DNA from: Candidatus Methanocomedens sp.
GTDB taxonomy: Archaea > Halobacteriota > Methanosarcinia > Methanosarcinales > Methanocomedenaceae
DNA length: 5,923 bases
Direction of reading: 5' to 3'
NCBI GenBank assembly: GCA_009649835.1
Contig: PYCK01000226.1
Span: 1 to 5,923, forward strand
The translations under genes and the position numbers were made by a program. The notes beneath the pieces were generated by a model that saw only the letters and a list, made by a program, of their open reading frames with translations, was not told the DNA's origin and ran no database searches. Positions within the stretch are counted from its first letter, which is position 1. Each line of letters starts with the position of its first letter. Of this stretch, positions 5,884 through 5,923 are shown one piece after another.

Positions 5884-5923
5884 GTGTATTGAACTCATAC
5901 AAACTGTCTTAAGGTGTGAAATA

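Larger units (their letters stand above)
5590..5923. other. 334-base region without a confident gene
   Basis: Next to the amidohydrolase start lie the dyad and the 7-base array (to 5712). From 5713 to about 5776 I see only AT-rich sequence. From 5777 a plus-strand frame encodes 25 residues (including DDVNVFKAVLSHPR), stops at a TGA (5852-5854) and then stays open to the window edge. Near the right edge are a TATA-like stretch (5874-5883) and an AAGGTG purine stretch at 5911-5916, which may belong to a rightward gene starting beyond the window. No tRNA, clear hairpin terminator or CRISPR repeat was found here. Confidence 0.6.

Overview
The window looks like chromosomal DNA from a methanogenic or methanotrophic euryarchaeon, most likely of the Methanosarcinales/ANME-2 kind. 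The grounds are an archaeal Sec61-beta (SecG) gene, a Bud32 kinase of the KEOPS complex, an archaeal-type XTP/dITP pyrophosphatase, TATA-like promoters and T-rich terminators. The lineage below Euryarchaeota is inference from gene style and composition.

Layout. Positions 7-1606 (+) hold a two-gene envelope unit: a small membrane protein whose end overlaps the start of a membrane-anchored, TolB-like (PD40) beta-propeller. A 125-base gap with a TATA-like box follows. Positions 1732-2848 (+) hold bud32 and rdgB/HAM1, which overlap by 8 bases. The convergent minus-strand gene at 2873-3046 is a 57-residue Sec61-beta with a GTG start. Behind it, also on the minus strand, lies a compact set read in the order amidohydrolase (5589-4453), universal stress protein (4463-4011) and four-CBS-domain protein (3972-3121). 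The first two overlap and the third is 38 bases on. Positions 5590-5923 carry no confident gene: there is an imperfect dyad next to the amidohydrolase start, a degenerate 7-base tandem array, and possible promoter or gene-start signals running off the right edge.

How the genes fit. bud32, rdgB and secG are housekeeping genes (t6A tRNA modification, nucleotide-pool cleaning, membrane insertion). The minus-strand trio combines a deaminase-like amidohydrolase, a UspA with an intact ATP-binding motif and a multi-CBS protein of a type that usually binds adenine nucleotides. This suggests, but does not prove, a link to adenylate or energy status. No CRISPR array, rRNA, tRNA, transposase or clear defence system was seen. 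The most notable points are a free-standing bud32 without its usual fused kae1 half, the 7-base-periodic array, and the amidohydrolase-USP-CBS operon.
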